From: Chitinophagaceae bacterium
GTDB taxonomy: Bacteria; Bacteroidota; Bacteroidia; Chitinophagales; Chitinophagaceae
Direction: 5' to 3'
Length of the DNA: 32,245 nt
Assembly (NCBI GenBank): GCA_025934485.1
Contig: JAICXX010000054.1
Span: forward strand, 1 to 32,245
The position numbers and the translations under genes are program-made. The notes under the pieces were generated by a model. It did no database searches, was not told where the DNA came from, and saw only the letters and a program-made list of their open reading frames with translations. Positions 8,701 to 16,698 of the stretch are shown in pieces. Position 1 is the stretch's first letter. Every line of letters begins with the position of its first letter.

Positions 8701-9636
8701 ATGGCAATAGATTGGAAAGGAGTATTCCCCGCGCTGACAACGAAATTCACGGCAAAAGACGAGCTCGACCTGAAATTGTTCGGAAAAAATCTCGATGTTC
8801 AGTTGGCTTCGGGTGTGAACGGCATCATCCTTGGCGGCAGCCTCGGTGAGGCGAGTGTGCTGAGCCTCGAAGAAAAAGAAAAACTGGTAAAATATGCGGT
8901 GGACGCGGTAGAAGGCAGGGTCCCCGTCGTCCTCAATATCGCGGAAGGCTCCACGAAAGAGGCGCTGGCGCAGGCCGCCTACGCCAAAAGATGGGGCGCC
9001 CAGGGGCTCATGGCCTTGCCGCCGATGCGGTATTCCGCCGACCACCGCGAAACCGTGGCCTGGTTCAAGACCCTCGCCGATTCCACCGACCTCCCGATCA
9101 TGATCTACAACAACCCGGTCGACTATAAGACGCTGGTGACCCTCGATATGTTCGAGGAACTCGCCGAATGCCCGAATATCCAGGCCGTCAAGGAATCGAC
9201 CCGCGACGTGTCGAATGTCACCCGGATGATCAACCGCTTTGGCTCACGGTATAAGCTCCTATGCGGCGTCGATACCCTCGCGATGGAAGAGCTCCTCATG
9301 GGGGCCGATGGCTGGGTCGCAGGGCTGGTATGCGCCTTCCCCGCCGAGACGGTCGCTGTCTACCGGCTGGTCGCCGCGGGCCGCATCGAAGAAGCGCTAG
9401 CCATCTATCGCTGGTTCCTGCCCGTGCTCGAACTCGATATCCATAGCAAGCTGGTGCAATACATCAAGCTGGCCGAAGTACACACCGGTATCGGCAGCGA
9501 ATATGTTCGCGCACCCCGGCTGTCGCTCGTAGGCCAGGAACGCGAAAGGATACTCAAAGTCATCGGCGAAGGCGTTGCCACACGGCCGGTCCTACCCGAT
9601 TACCTTTCCATCCGTTTAGCGAAGACCCTGGCCTAG
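8701..9636 (+). CDS. DapA-superfamily lyase/deaminase (candidate pyrroline-4-hydroxy-2-carboxylate deaminase)
   Basis: 311 residues from the ATG at 8701; the in-frame TTG at 8686 precedes a non-conserved leader. The protein is a class I aldolase TIM barrel of the dihydrodipicolinate synthase/N-acetylneuraminate lyase superfamily. Schiff-base Lys164 lies in QAVKEST and Tyr136 in MIYNNPV, at the spacing usual for DapA (133/161). The substrate loop is GGSLGEAS rather than the GTTGE of true DapA, arguing against lysine biosynthesis. In the 4-hydroxyproline pathway a member of this superfamily (LhpC type) deaminates and dehydrates pyrroline-4-hydroxy-2-carboxylate to alpha-ketoglutarate semialdehyde. 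Proximity to a DadA-like dehydrogenase and peptidases supports that role. Other 2-keto-3-deoxy sugar acid aldolases share the fold and remain possible given the nearby uronate genes. Its TAG shares one base with the permease GTG start. Confidence 0.9.
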   Translation: MAIDWKGVFPALTTKFTAKDELDLKLFGKNLDVQLASGVNGIILGGSLGEASVLSLEEKEKLVKYAVDAVEGRVPVVLNIAEGSTKEALAQAAYAKRWGAQGLMALPPMRYSADHRETVAWFKTLADSTDLPIMIYNNPVDYKTLVTLDMFEELAECPNIQAVKESTRDVSNVTRMINRFGSRYKLLCGVDTLAMEELLMGADGWVAGLVCAFPAETVAVYRLVAAGRIEEALAIYRWFLPVLELDIHSKLVQYIKLAEVHTGIGSEYVRAPRLSLVGQERERILKVIGEGVATRPVLPDYLSIRLAKTLA

Positions 9637-11060
9637 TGAAGAAGCACTCCTTCCAGCAATCCCTGGGTTTGCTCGACGCCACCATGATCGTGGTCGGCAG
9701 CATGATCGGTTCCGGCATCTTTATCGTGAGCGCCGATATCACCCGTAGCGTCGGCTCGGCCGGCTGGCTGATCCTTGTGTGGGTTTTTACCGGCATCCTC
9801 ACCATTATCGCCGCCCTAAGCTACGGGGAGCTCAGCGGTATGTTTCCCCGGGCCGGCGGGCAATATGTCTACCTCAAGGAAGCCTTCAATCCGCTCACGG
9901 GCTTCCTTTACGGCTGGAGCTTCTTCGCCGTGATCCAGGCCGGCTCCATCGCTGCCGTCGGCGTCGCATTCTCCAAATTCGCCGCCTATATCTTCCCGGG
10001 TCTCAGCGATCGCAATATCCTGCTAGACCTGGGATTGTTCCACATCTCGGCGGCACAGCTCACGTCGATCCTGCTCATCGTCGTCCTCACCTATATCAAT
10101 ACCCTTGGTGTCAAAGAAGGCAAATGGATCCAGACCGTCTTTACGCTGGCCAAGATCATCGCCCTGGCCGGTCTCGTGATCTTTGGCTTTTTACTCGCCG
10201 CACGTTATGACGTCCTGAAAGCTAATATGAGCAAAGGTTTCTGCCTCGGGCACCGCGAAGGGAACAGTATTGTACCCTACCTCGGCATGGCTGGCCTGGG
10301 GGCCATCGCCGGCAGCATGGTAGGCAGTCTCTTCAGCAGCGATTCCTGGAACAACGTGACCTTCATTGCCGGCGAGATCAAACGGCCGGAACGCAATATC
10401 GGCCTCAGCCTCTTCCTGGGGACCCTCATCGTGACGGCCATCTATGTGGCGACAAACCTCATGTATGTTTCCGTGCTGCCCTTACAGGAGATTGCCAATG
10501 CCGAAAACGATCGGGTAGGGGTAACCGCTTCCCTCCACATCTTCGGCGCCAGCGGCACCACGGTAATGGCCTTGCTGCTGATGATCTCTACCTTTGGCTG
10601 CGACAACGGACTGATCCTCTCCGGGGCACGGGTATATTATACCATGGCGCGGGATGGCGTCTTCTTCCGCCGGGTAGGCGTCCTCAACCGCAATGGCGTA
10701 CCGGAAAGGGCCCTCTGGAGCCAATGCATCTGGGCCTCCATCCTTTGTTTAAGCGGCAGATATGGTGATTTATTGGACTACGTGATCTTTGTCGTGCTGA
10801 TCTTTTATATTCTTACGATTTTAGGTATCTTTCGGCTCCGTCGAACGAAACCCGATCTGCCCCGTCCCTATAAAGCCTTCGGTTACCCGGTGCTCCCGTT
10901 GCTGTATATCATTTTGGCCGGCGCCATCTGTATCCTGCTGTTTATCTACAAACCCAAATTCACCTGGCCGGGTCTCGGTATCGTATTGCTGGGTATACCT
11001 ATCTACTATGGCGTCACGAAAAATAAAACTCCTGTTGCTTTGCCTGATGGCGATGACTAG
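9636..11060 (+). CDS. APC-superfamily amino-acid permease
   Basis: 474 residues from a GTG that overlaps the previous TAG by one base; no better internal start precedes the first membrane helix. About twelve hydrophobic segments are visible. Helix 1 carries the APC signature GSMIGSGIF (residues ~21-29), and SYGELSGMFPRAGGQYVYL at the helix 2-3 boundary is typical of LAT/AdiC-like transporters. It sits in the inner membrane and imports amino acids by symport or exchange. The substrate is not readable, but close packing behind the two hydroxyproline-pathway-like enzymes suggests proline, hydroxyproline or a related amino acid. The last 53 bases also encode the signal peptide of the next gene in another frame. 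Confidence 0.92.
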   Translation: MKKHSFQQSLGLLDATMIVVGSMIGSGIFIVSADITRSVGSAGWLILVWVFTGILTIIAALSYGELSGMFPRAGGQYVYLKEAFNPLTGFLYGWSFFAVIQAGSIAAVGVAFSKFAAYIFPGLSDRNILLDLGLFHISAAQLTSILLIVVLTYINTLGVKEGKWIQTVFTLAKIIALAGLVIFGFLLAARYDVLKANMSKGFCLGHREGNSIVPYLGMAGLGAIAGSMVGSLFSSDSWNNVTFIAGEIKRPERNIGLSLFLGTLIVTAIYVATNLMYVSVLPLQEIANAENDRVGVTASLHIFGASGTTVMALLLMISTFGCDNGLILSGARVYYTMARDGVFFRRVGVLNRNGVPERALWSQCIWASILCLSGRYGDLLDYVIFVVLIFYILTILGIFRLRRTKPDLPRPYKAFGYPVLPLLYIILAGAICILLFIYKPKFTWPGLGIVLLGIPIYYGVTKNKTPVALPDGDD

Positions 11061-12600
11061 CGCTACTGTCGCTCTCGCGCAAGAGACGATCTCCATCGAC
11101 TACACCAATCAAACGCATCCGCTTTCGACTTTTTGGGCCTATTTTGGCTATGACGAAGCCAACTACACCTATATGCGCGACGGCCGGAAGCTGCTCAGCG
11201 AGCTGGCCGCATTGAGTCCGGTTCCCGTATATGTCCGCTGTCACAACCTTCTCACTACCGGCGATGGCGCCGCGGCCTTCAAATGGGGCTCCACCAACGC
11301 CTATACAGAGGACGCTCAGGGACGTCCCGTCTATGACTGGCATCTTGTCGACAGCATCTTCGACACCTATGTCTCCCGCGGCATGAAACCCCTGGCGGAG
11401 ATCGGCTTCATGCCCGAAGCCTTGTCCACACATCCCGAACCGTACCGGCATCACTGGCGCCCCGGCGTACGCTACGACAGCATCTATACCGGTTGGGCCT
11501 GGCCGCCCACCGACTATGGCAAATGGAGCGCGCTTGTGACGGCATGGGTCCGCCATTGCGTTGCCCGCTACGGTGAAAAGGAAGTGGCCTCATGGCTCTG
11601 GGAGGTGTGGAACGAACCCAATATCAGCTATTGGAAGGGAAGCGAGCAGGAGTATTTCAGACTCTATGACTCTACCGCCTTCGCCGTAAAAAAAGCACTT
11701 CCCACGGCACGTGTCGGCGGCCCTGCTACCACGGGGCCCGGCTGGTCCACCGCCGCCCGCTGGCTCCGCGAGTTCCTGGCGCATTGCGCGGAGAATAAGA
11801 TCCCGCTGGATTTTATCAGCTATCATGCCAAGGGGAGCCCCAAAATAGTGGACGGTCATGTCCGGATGAACATGGTCCCGCAGTTGAAGGATGTCGCAGA
11901 AGGTTTCAGCATCGTCAAGGCCTCGAATTATAACGATCTGCCCATCTATATCACGGAATGCGATCCCGAAGGCTGCGCCGCCTGCGGCATGGCGACCAAC
12001 CCCGAGAATGCCTATCGCAATGGGACGATGTATTCCAGTTATACAGCGGCATCCTTTTCCCGGATTGAGGAGCTGGCGGACAGCTTTCATGTTGACCTCG
12101 CAGGCGCCGTGAGCTGGTCATTCGAATTCGAAGGTCAACGCTGGTTCGACGGCTTCCGCGATCTGGCGACCAATGGGGTCGACAAACCCGTGCTGAATGT
12201 CTTTCGCATGTTCGGTCTCATGCGCGGCAACCGCATTCCCGTCGCCAATGCTTATGTCGCCGCCGACAAGCATAACATATATATCATGACCTGGAACTAT
12301 GCCGATGACGACATCCCCGGTCCTCCCTCCGATCGCCGGATGATCATAAAGAACCTTCCCCACCGAAAGATAAGACTCACGGAATATCGTATCGACGGCG
12401 ACCACAGCAACGCCTACGAAGTCTGGAAGAATATGGGCTCACCCCGGTCGCCCACCGTAACACAGTATCAACTATTGGAAGCCGGCGGTCACTTGCAGGA
12501 ATTTGCGCCGCCACAAACCCTCACCGCCCAGGACGGCACGCTTACCCTTCCCCTCCGTCTCCCCCGTCAGGCCGTGTCGCTGGTTCGTTTGGAGTTCTAG
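11008..12600 (+). CDS. Secreted GH39-family glycoside hydrolase
   Basis: 530 residues. The ATG at 11008 lies inside the permease gene, but only this start gives a complete signal peptide (KIKLLLLCLMAMTSATVALA), so the 53-base overlap is probably real. The protein is a GH-A TIM barrel with the GH39 layout: acid/base Glu203 in WEVWNEPN and nucleophile Glu317 in IYITECDP, followed by a C-terminal beta-sandwich (about residues 410-530). Characterised GH39 enzymes are mostly beta-xylosidases or alpha-L-iduronidases, with arabinosidase activities in plant-polysaccharide degraders. Pairing with a DUF1680 beta-L-arabinofuranosidase gene suggests action on arabinose- or xylose-decorated plant cell-wall glycans. 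Exact linkage is unknown. Confidence 0.85.
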   Translation: MASRKIKLLLLCLMAMTSATVALAQETISIDYTNQTHPLSTFWAYFGYDEANYTYMRDGRKLLSELAALSPVPVYVRCHNLLTTGDGAAAFKWGSTNAYTEDAQGRPVYDWHLVDSIFDTYVSRGMKPLAEIGFMPEALSTHPEPYRHHWRPGVRYDSIYTGWAWPPTDYGKWSALVTAWVRHCVARYGEKEVASWLWEVWNEPNISYWKGSEQEYFRLYDSTAFAVKKALPTARVGGPATTGPGWSTAARWLREFLAHCAENKIPLDFISYHAKGSPKIVDGHVRMNMVPQLKDVAEGFSIVKASNYNDLPIYITECDPEGCAACGMATNPENAYRNGTMYSSYTAASFSRIEELADSFHVDLAGAVSWSFEFEGQRWFDGFRDLATNGVDKPVLNVFRMFGLMRGNRIPVANAYVAADKHNIYIMTWNYADDDIPGPPSDRRMIIKNLPHRKIRLTEYRIDGDHSNAYEVWKNMGSPRSPTVTQYQLLEAGGHLQEFAPPQTLTAQDGTLTLPLRLPRQAVSLVRLEF

Positions 12601-12612
12601 CCCGCGGCGGGC
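12600..12612. terminator. Short GC-rich hairpin after the GH39 gene
   Basis: Five-base arms GCCCG and CGGGC surround a CGG loop, starting at the last base of the stop codon and lying between two convergent genes. There is no T-tract, so intrinsic termination is doubtful. Confidence 0.2.
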
Positions 12613-12644
12613 ACTCGCCTTGCTCCACTCGGCCTTGTGCCCAC

Positions 12645-13049
12645 TCATCGCACCGGCGTTTTAGCTGTATACCGCTTGCGGTTGCGTTTGATCGTCTCAA
12701 AATTGGCATCGGCCCAAATCTCCAGCTGGCGGATCAACGGCAGCAGACTCCGCCCCAGCTCAGTGAGCTCATACTCGACCCGCGGCGGGATCTCCTGGTA
12801 CATCTTTCGCGACACCAGCCCATCCGCCTCCAGGTTCCGCAGCGTGGCCGTCAGCATCTTCTGCGAGATATCGCCGATAGCCGCGCCAATCCCATTGAAC
12901 CGCATCACCCCGCTGTCCCCCAGGATCAGGATGATCAGCGTCGACCACTTATCGCCGATCCGGTCCAGGACCTGCCGCACAGGACAGTTGGCCGTGTCGA
13001 TCGTCCGGCCCTCGCCGATGTCGATAATTTTTCCCGATTTATTTTGCAT
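12645..13049 (-). CDS. HxlR-family winged-helix regulator
   Basis: 134 residues from the ATG at 13049. The frame extends further upstream to 13262, but that part overlaps the divergent reductase gene and has no family similarity. The HxlR core is recognisable: DTANCPVRQVLDRIGDKWS with the conserved CPV cysteine near the N-terminus, a winged helix with FNGIGAAIGDISQKMLTATLRNLE, and the wing PPRVEYELTELGRSL. HxlR proteins often sense reactive carbonyl, quinone or oxidant stress and control an adjacent reductase. It is divergent from an NAD(P)-binding protein across 124 bases, which is the usual HxlR arrangement. It is convergent with GH39 and probably unrelated to the sugar genes. Confidence 0.9.
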   Translation of the reverse strand: MQNKSGKIIDIGEGRTIDTANCPVRQVLDRIGDKWSTLIILILGDSGVMRFNGIGAAIGDISQKMLTATLRNLEADGLVSRKMYQEIPPRVEYELTELGRSLLPLIRQLEIWADANFETIKRNRKRYTAKTPVR

Positions 13050-13133
13050 GCTAGTAAATTGATTGACAACATTAGTTTCTTTGAAGTAACCGGGTTCCCA
13101 CGGAGTGCCTTCTTGGAACGGGTTTTTATTCCT

Positions 13134-13158
13134 GTTACCTTTACTCTCCAAAAGTAAC
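13134..13158. promoter_or_regulatory. Probable HxlR operator overlapping the reductase promoter
   Basis: A 25-base inverted repeat, GTTACCTTT then 7 bases then AAAAGTAAC, pairs at 8 of 9 positions. It overlaps TACCTTTA (13136-13143), a one-mismatch match to the -7 consensus TAnnTTTG. A further AAGTAAC half-site lies at 13084-13090 nearer the hxlR-type gene. The arrangement fits repression of the reductase, and perhaps of the regulator, by the HxlR protein. Confidence 0.45.
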
Positions 13159-13173
13159 TTAATTACCGAAATT

Positions 13174-13827
13174 ATGAAAGTAGCAATCATTGGAGCCACC
13201 GGCTTCGTAGGCACAGCCCTTGTCAAGGAACTCACGGACCGCGGACATGATGTCATCGCCATCGCCCGCCATCCGGAAAAGGTAACGATAAAAAATCCGC
13301 TTGTTCATCCCGTCGCCGCAGATGTCATGGACAAGGACCAGGTGGCAAAAGCAGTAAAAGGGAGCGATGTCGTCGTGAGCGCCTACAACTCCGGTTGGGC
13401 GAATCCCAGGATCTACGAAGATTTCCTCGCGGGCTCCCGCGCCATCCAGGCCGGTGTAAAAGCGGCCGGCGTTAAAAGGCTCATCGTCATCGGCGGTGCC
13501 GGTAGTCTCGAGATCAAGCCCGGTCTGCAACTCGTCGATTCTCCACAGTTTCCTGCCGAATATAAACGCGGCGCCAGCGGTGCCCGCGACTATCTCAATG
13601 AGCTCCGTCACGAGAATGAGCTTGACTGGACCTTCTTCAGCCCCGCTATCCTGATGAACCATGAAAATTCGGGAGTGCGTAAAGGACATTACCGGCTGGG
13701 GCTCGACAATCCGGTCTTCGATGCGGAAGGGAAAAGCGTGCTGTCGGTAGAAGATCTGGCAATGGCGATTGTCGACGAGGTCGAGCAGGCCCGCCATATC
13801 CGCAAGCGGTTTACCGCGGGGTACTAG
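13174..13827 (+). CDS. NAD(P)-binding reductase, atypical SDR
   Basis: 217 residues from the ATG at 13174, where the Rossmann fold begins immediately (MKVAIIGATGFVGTALVKEL). GATGFVG is the nucleotide-binding glycine motif, and IARHPEK after strand 2 suggests NADP(H). There is no YxxxK active site in the classical SDR position, which fits the NAD(P)H-binding, biliverdin-reductase-B/NmrA-like atypical SDR group. The substrate is unknown; members act as quinone or carbonyl reductases or redox sensors. It is divergent from the HxlR-type gene and most likely its regulated target, a stress-reductase pair common in Bacteroidota. Confidence 0.88.
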   Translation: MKVAIIGATGFVGTALVKELTDRGHDVIAIARHPEKVTIKNPLVHPVAADVMDKDQVAKAVKGSDVVVSAYNSGWANPRIYEDFLAGSRAIQAGVKAAGVKRLIVIGGAGSLEIKPGLQLVDSPQFPAEYKRGASGARDYLNELRHENELDWTFFSPAILMNHENSGVRKGHYRLGLDNPVFDAEGKSVLSVEDLAMAIVDEVEQARHIRKRFTAGY

Positions 13828-13882
13828 GATCTCGCAGACGATTCACGTAACTGGCCGTCATCGTCCCCTCGACGCAGGCGTC

Positions 13883-14917
13883 CTACGTCGTCCGCAAACT
13901 CGAATCCCGGATCTTCAGCTCCGTATCGAGAATGCATTTCTTGAACTCCGTCACCGGGCGTTTGGCCTCGATGAGCTGGATCAGCAACTCGGTCGCCTGC
14001 TGTCCCATCTCAAGGGCCGGCTGCACCACGGACGTAAGCGAGGGATGAAAGATATCCGCCGAGATGGAATTGGTAAAACCCACGAGCGCAACCTCCTGCG
14101 GCACCGCGATCTGCATTTTGCGGAGCAGGCTAAGCGTCGTCGTGCTGAGCCGGTCGCTGGCCGTAAAAATGGCATCCGGCCGGTTCTTGAGCTGCAGCAG
14201 TTCAGTGAGCGCCTGCCGCGTTTCCTCGGGGATCATGCCCCCGTGCTGAACGAATTTGATGTACTTGGAGTCCGGCTTCAGCCCGGCATCTTCCAGGGCT
14301 TTCTTATAGCCTTCCAGCCGCTCAAAGGTGATGGAAAGACTATTGGAAGACGTAATCTGCGCGATCCGCCGGAATCCTTGTTGCAGCAGATGGCGGGTAG
14401 CCTCGTAGGCGCCCTTGTAATTGTTGGCGATCACTTTGTGCGTGGCGATCTCATCGGTGACCCGGTCGAAAAAAACCATGGGTAGACCTTTCTGATGAAG
14501 TTTGATCAGATGGTCTACCTTTTTCGTTTCGGCGCTAAGCGAGATGATCAGGCCGTCGACACTTCGGGAGCTAAGATGCTCGCTATTCGCCATCTCCCGC
14601 TCATAGCTCTCCTGGCTCTGGGTGATAATGACATTGTAATCCTTTTGCCGTGCGACGGACTCGATGCCGTTGATCGCCTGGGAAAAGAAGTTGTTATCGA
14701 TATTGCACACGATGATGCCAATGGATTTGCTCCGCCCGCGCTTCAGGCTTTGGGCAATGGGATTGGGCTTATAGTTGTGCTCGCGGGCATAAGCCATGAC
14801 TGCTTTCTTCGTCTCCTCACTGATCTCATGGCTGCCCCGTAAAGCTTTCGACACGGTCGAAACACTCAGGTTAAGTGCCCTCGCGATATCTTTTATGGTA
14901 ATGGCTTCAAACTTCAT
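13883..14917 (-). CDS. LacI-family transcriptional regulator (copy 1)
   Basis: 344 residues. The N-terminal LacI helix-turn-helix is clear (ITIKDIARALNLSVSTVSKALRG, residues 7-29), with the hinge NPIAQSLKRGRSKSIGIIV leading to a periplasmic-binding-protein-like sugar-sensing domain. It is divergent from kduD across 115 bases, so control of the kduD-kduI-exuT run by a uronate or a ketodeoxy intermediate is the natural inference. It is a close paralogue of the LacI protein at 18055-19089: same length, near-identical hinge, and shared blocks such as ANNFFSQ-INGIESVA or its variant and SRSVDGL. The two genes bracket the uronate cluster. Confidence 0.93.
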   Translation of the reverse strand: MKFEAITIKDIARALNLSVSTVSKALRGSHEISEETKKAVMAYAREHNYKPNPIAQSLKRGRSKSIGIIVCNIDNNFFSQAINGIESVARQKDYNVIITQSQESYEREMANSEHLSSRSVDGLIISLSAETKKVDHLIKLHQKGLPMVFFDRVTDEIATHKVIANNYKGAYEATRHLLQQGFRRIAQITSSNSLSITFERLEGYKKALEDAGLKPDSKYIKFVQHGGMIPEETRQALTELLQLKNRPDAIFTASDRLSTTTLSLLRKMQIAVPQEVALVGFTNSISADIFHPSLTSVVQPALEMGQQATELLIQLIEAKRPVTEFKKCILDTELKIRDSSLRTT

Positions 14918-14934
14918 TTTGTAGACCGCCCTGC

Positions 14935-14948
14935 CGCAAACGTTTTCG
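14935..14948. promoter_or_regulatory. LacI-type operator candidate upstream of kduD
   Basis: CGCAAACGTTTTCG is a 14-base palindrome matching at 12 of 14 positions around a central CG. Size, central CpG and position in the divergent spacer next to a LacI gene are typical for a LacI-family operator. Confidence 0.4.
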
Positions 14949-14988
14949 TAAAAAAATTAGACAAAATCTCCCGATCTTATTGAATTAC

Positions 14989-15009
14989 AGTGTACACTTG
15001 TCAAATATA
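14989..15009 (-). promoter_or_regulatory. Palindrome AGTGTACACT beside a minus-strand -7 element
   Basis: A perfect 10-base palindrome lies at 14989-14998. Read on the minus strand, TATATTTG (15002-15009) matches TAnnTTTG exactly, so transcription of the LacI gene would begin about where the palindrome lies. This suits autorepression. No clear -33 element is visible. Confidence 0.35.
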
Positions 15010-15032
15010 GCGAAACTCTTTAGTAATTTTTT

Positions 15033-15797
15033 ATGAATAAACTGTTCGATCTCAGCGGCAAGATAGCCCTGGTCACCGGAAGCAACAGGGGTATCGGCCG
15101 TAGCATGGCGCTGGGACTGGCAGAAGCGGGAGCCGATATCATCGGCGTCTCTTCTTCAATGCCCTTAAAGGATGGTCCCGTAGAGAAAGAGGTCCGTGCC
15201 CTGGGACGCAATTTTTATGGCTATCAGGCTGACCTTACCGATCGCGCGTCTCTCTACGCTCTCCTGAAGCAAGTCAAGGCCCAGCATTCCAAAGTGGACA
15301 TCCTGATCAACAATGCGGGCATGATCCTCCGTCAGCCCGCGGCTCAACATTCCGACGAATATTGGGACAAGGTGCTGTCGATTAATCTGGATGCCGCCTT
15401 TATCCTTGCTCGCGAACTGGGGAAAGAAATGCTCACGCGGAAGCTCGGGAAAATCATCTTCACCTGTAGCCTGCTTAGCTTTCAGGGCGGCATCAATGTC
15501 CCGGGCTATGCCGCCAGCAAGGGCGCTCTCTCCAGCCTGGTAAAAGCCCTGGCCAATGAATGGGCTTCACAAGGCGTGAATGTCAACGGCATTGCGCCCG
15601 GATATATCAGCACGGACAATACGGAAGCACTTCGCAACGATCCGGTCCGCAGCAAGGCGATCCTTGACAGGATTCCCGCGGGCCGGTGGGGTGATGCCGA
15701 CGATTTTAAAGGACCGGCCATTTTCCTGTCTTCGCCCGCCGCTGATTATGTCCATGGTACCATCCTTACCGTCGACGGCGGCTGGATGGGAAGATAG
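15033..15797 (+). CDS. kduD: KduD-type short-chain dehydrogenase (2-dehydro-3-deoxy-D-gluconate 5-dehydrogenase)
   Basis: 254 residues, the usual KduD length, starting at MNKLFDLSGKIALVTG. Classical SDR features are present: TGSNRGIG for NAD(H) binding (about residues 15-22), NNAG (about 91-94), the catalytic Ser in FTCSLLS, YAASK with the active-site Tyr and Lys, and a C-terminal VDGGWMGR ending characteristic of KduD. It reduces 5-keto-4-deoxyuronate-derived 2,5-diketo-3-deoxygluconate to 2-keto-3-deoxygluconate in the cytoplasm. It is followed 35 bases later by kduI, which makes its substrate, so the assignment is strong. KDG kinase and aldolase are not in the window. Confidence 0.93.
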   Translation: MNKLFDLSGKIALVTGSNRGIGRSMALGLAEAGADIIGVSSSMPLKDGPVEKEVRALGRNFYGYQADLTDRASLYALLKQVKAQHSKVDILINNAGMILRQPAAQHSDEYWDKVLSINLDAAFILARELGKEMLTRKLGKIIFTCSLLSFQGGINVPGYAASKGALSSLVKALANEWASQGVNVNGIAPGYISTDNTEALRNDPVRSKAILDRIPAGRWGDADDFKGPAIFLSSPAADYVHGTILTVDGGWMGR

Positions 15798-15832
15798 TTT
15801 ATACAAATGCAAATTAGTTCAAATTATTAGAT

Positions 15833-16663
15833 ATGGAAGTTAGATACGAACACAGTCCAAAGGAAGTAAAAGGAATGACGACGGAAGAACTACGTAGTGC
15901 TTTCCTAACTGAACCCCTGATGCAGAGTGATACCATCCGTCTCGTTTATACCCATTATGATCGCGTGATCCTTGGTGGTGCCTGCCCTGTGCAGAAGAAG
16001 CTGAGCCTCGAAACCCACTCCGAACTACGCGCCGATTTCTTCTTGCAACGCAGAGAGCTCGGTATCATCAATGTAGGTGGCAAAGGCAAGGTCTATGCAG
16101 ACGACGCGGCGCACGAGCTGAATAAATTAGATTGCCTTTACATTGGTAAGGGTGTTAAAACCGTTGTCTTTGAAAGCGAGGCTGCGGGGGAACCCGCTCG
16201 CTTCTTCCTTCTGTCCGCACCCGCGCATGCTCCGCATCCCGTTCAATTCCTGCCTAAGGAAAAAGCCCTGCCCGTACGCACGGGTTCGGCGGAAACGTCC
16301 AATCACCGAACGATCTATAAATACATTCACGCGGACGGCATCCGTAGCAGTCAGCTCGTCATGGGGCTCACCATCCTCGAGAAGGGCAGCGTTTGGAACA
16401 CGATGCCTGCTCATACGCATAGCCGAAGGATGGAAGCGTATTTTTATTTCGATGTCCCGGAAGGGCAGCGCGTTTTTCATTTCATGGGTCAGCCGCAGGA
16501 GACTCGCCATCTGCTCGTAGCGGACAGCCAGGGCATCGTCTCGCCGCCCTGGTCCATTCACTCGGGATGCGGCACCAGCAACTATGCCTTTATCTGGGGC
16601 ATGGCCGGTGAGAACTATACGTATACCGATATGGATATGGTGAATATCCCCGATTTACGATAA
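15833..16663 (+). CDS. kduI: 5-dehydro-4-deoxy-D-glucuronate isomerase
   Basis: 276 residues, beginning MEVRYEHSPKEVKGM and ending WGMAGENYTYTDMDMV, both diagnostic for KduI. The protein is a double cupin. The zinc ligands are visible as His194, His196 and Glu201 (PAHTHSRRMEAYFYF) and His243 (WSIHSGCG), each two residues below the E. coli numbering 196/198/203/245. It converts 5-keto-4-deoxyuronate, formed from the unsaturated uronic acids left by pectin and rhamnogalacturonan lyases, to 2,5-diketo-3-deoxygluconate for KduD. It lies between kduD and exuT, forming a compact uronate operon. Confidence 0.97.
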   Translation: MEVRYEHSPKEVKGMTTEELRSAFLTEPLMQSDTIRLVYTHYDRVILGGACPVQKKLSLETHSELRADFFLQRRELGIINVGGKGKVYADDAAHELNKLDCLYIGKGVKTVVFESEAAGEPARFFLLSAPAHAPHPVQFLPKEKALPVRTGSAETSNHRTIYKYIHADGIRSSQLVMGLTILEKGSVWNTMPAHTHSRRMEAYFYFDVPEGQRVFHFMGQPQETRHLLVADSQGIVSPPWSIHSGCGTSNYAFIWGMAGENYTYTDMDMVNIPDLR

Positions 16664-16698
16664 TTGAACTATCTTGGGCACCCATAATCACGCGCATA

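Noticed and set aside
8701..9636. True dihydrodipicolinate synthase (lysine biosynthesis)
   Set aside because: The substrate loop GGSLGEAS departs from the GTTGE motif of DapA and the gene is embedded in a catabolic run.
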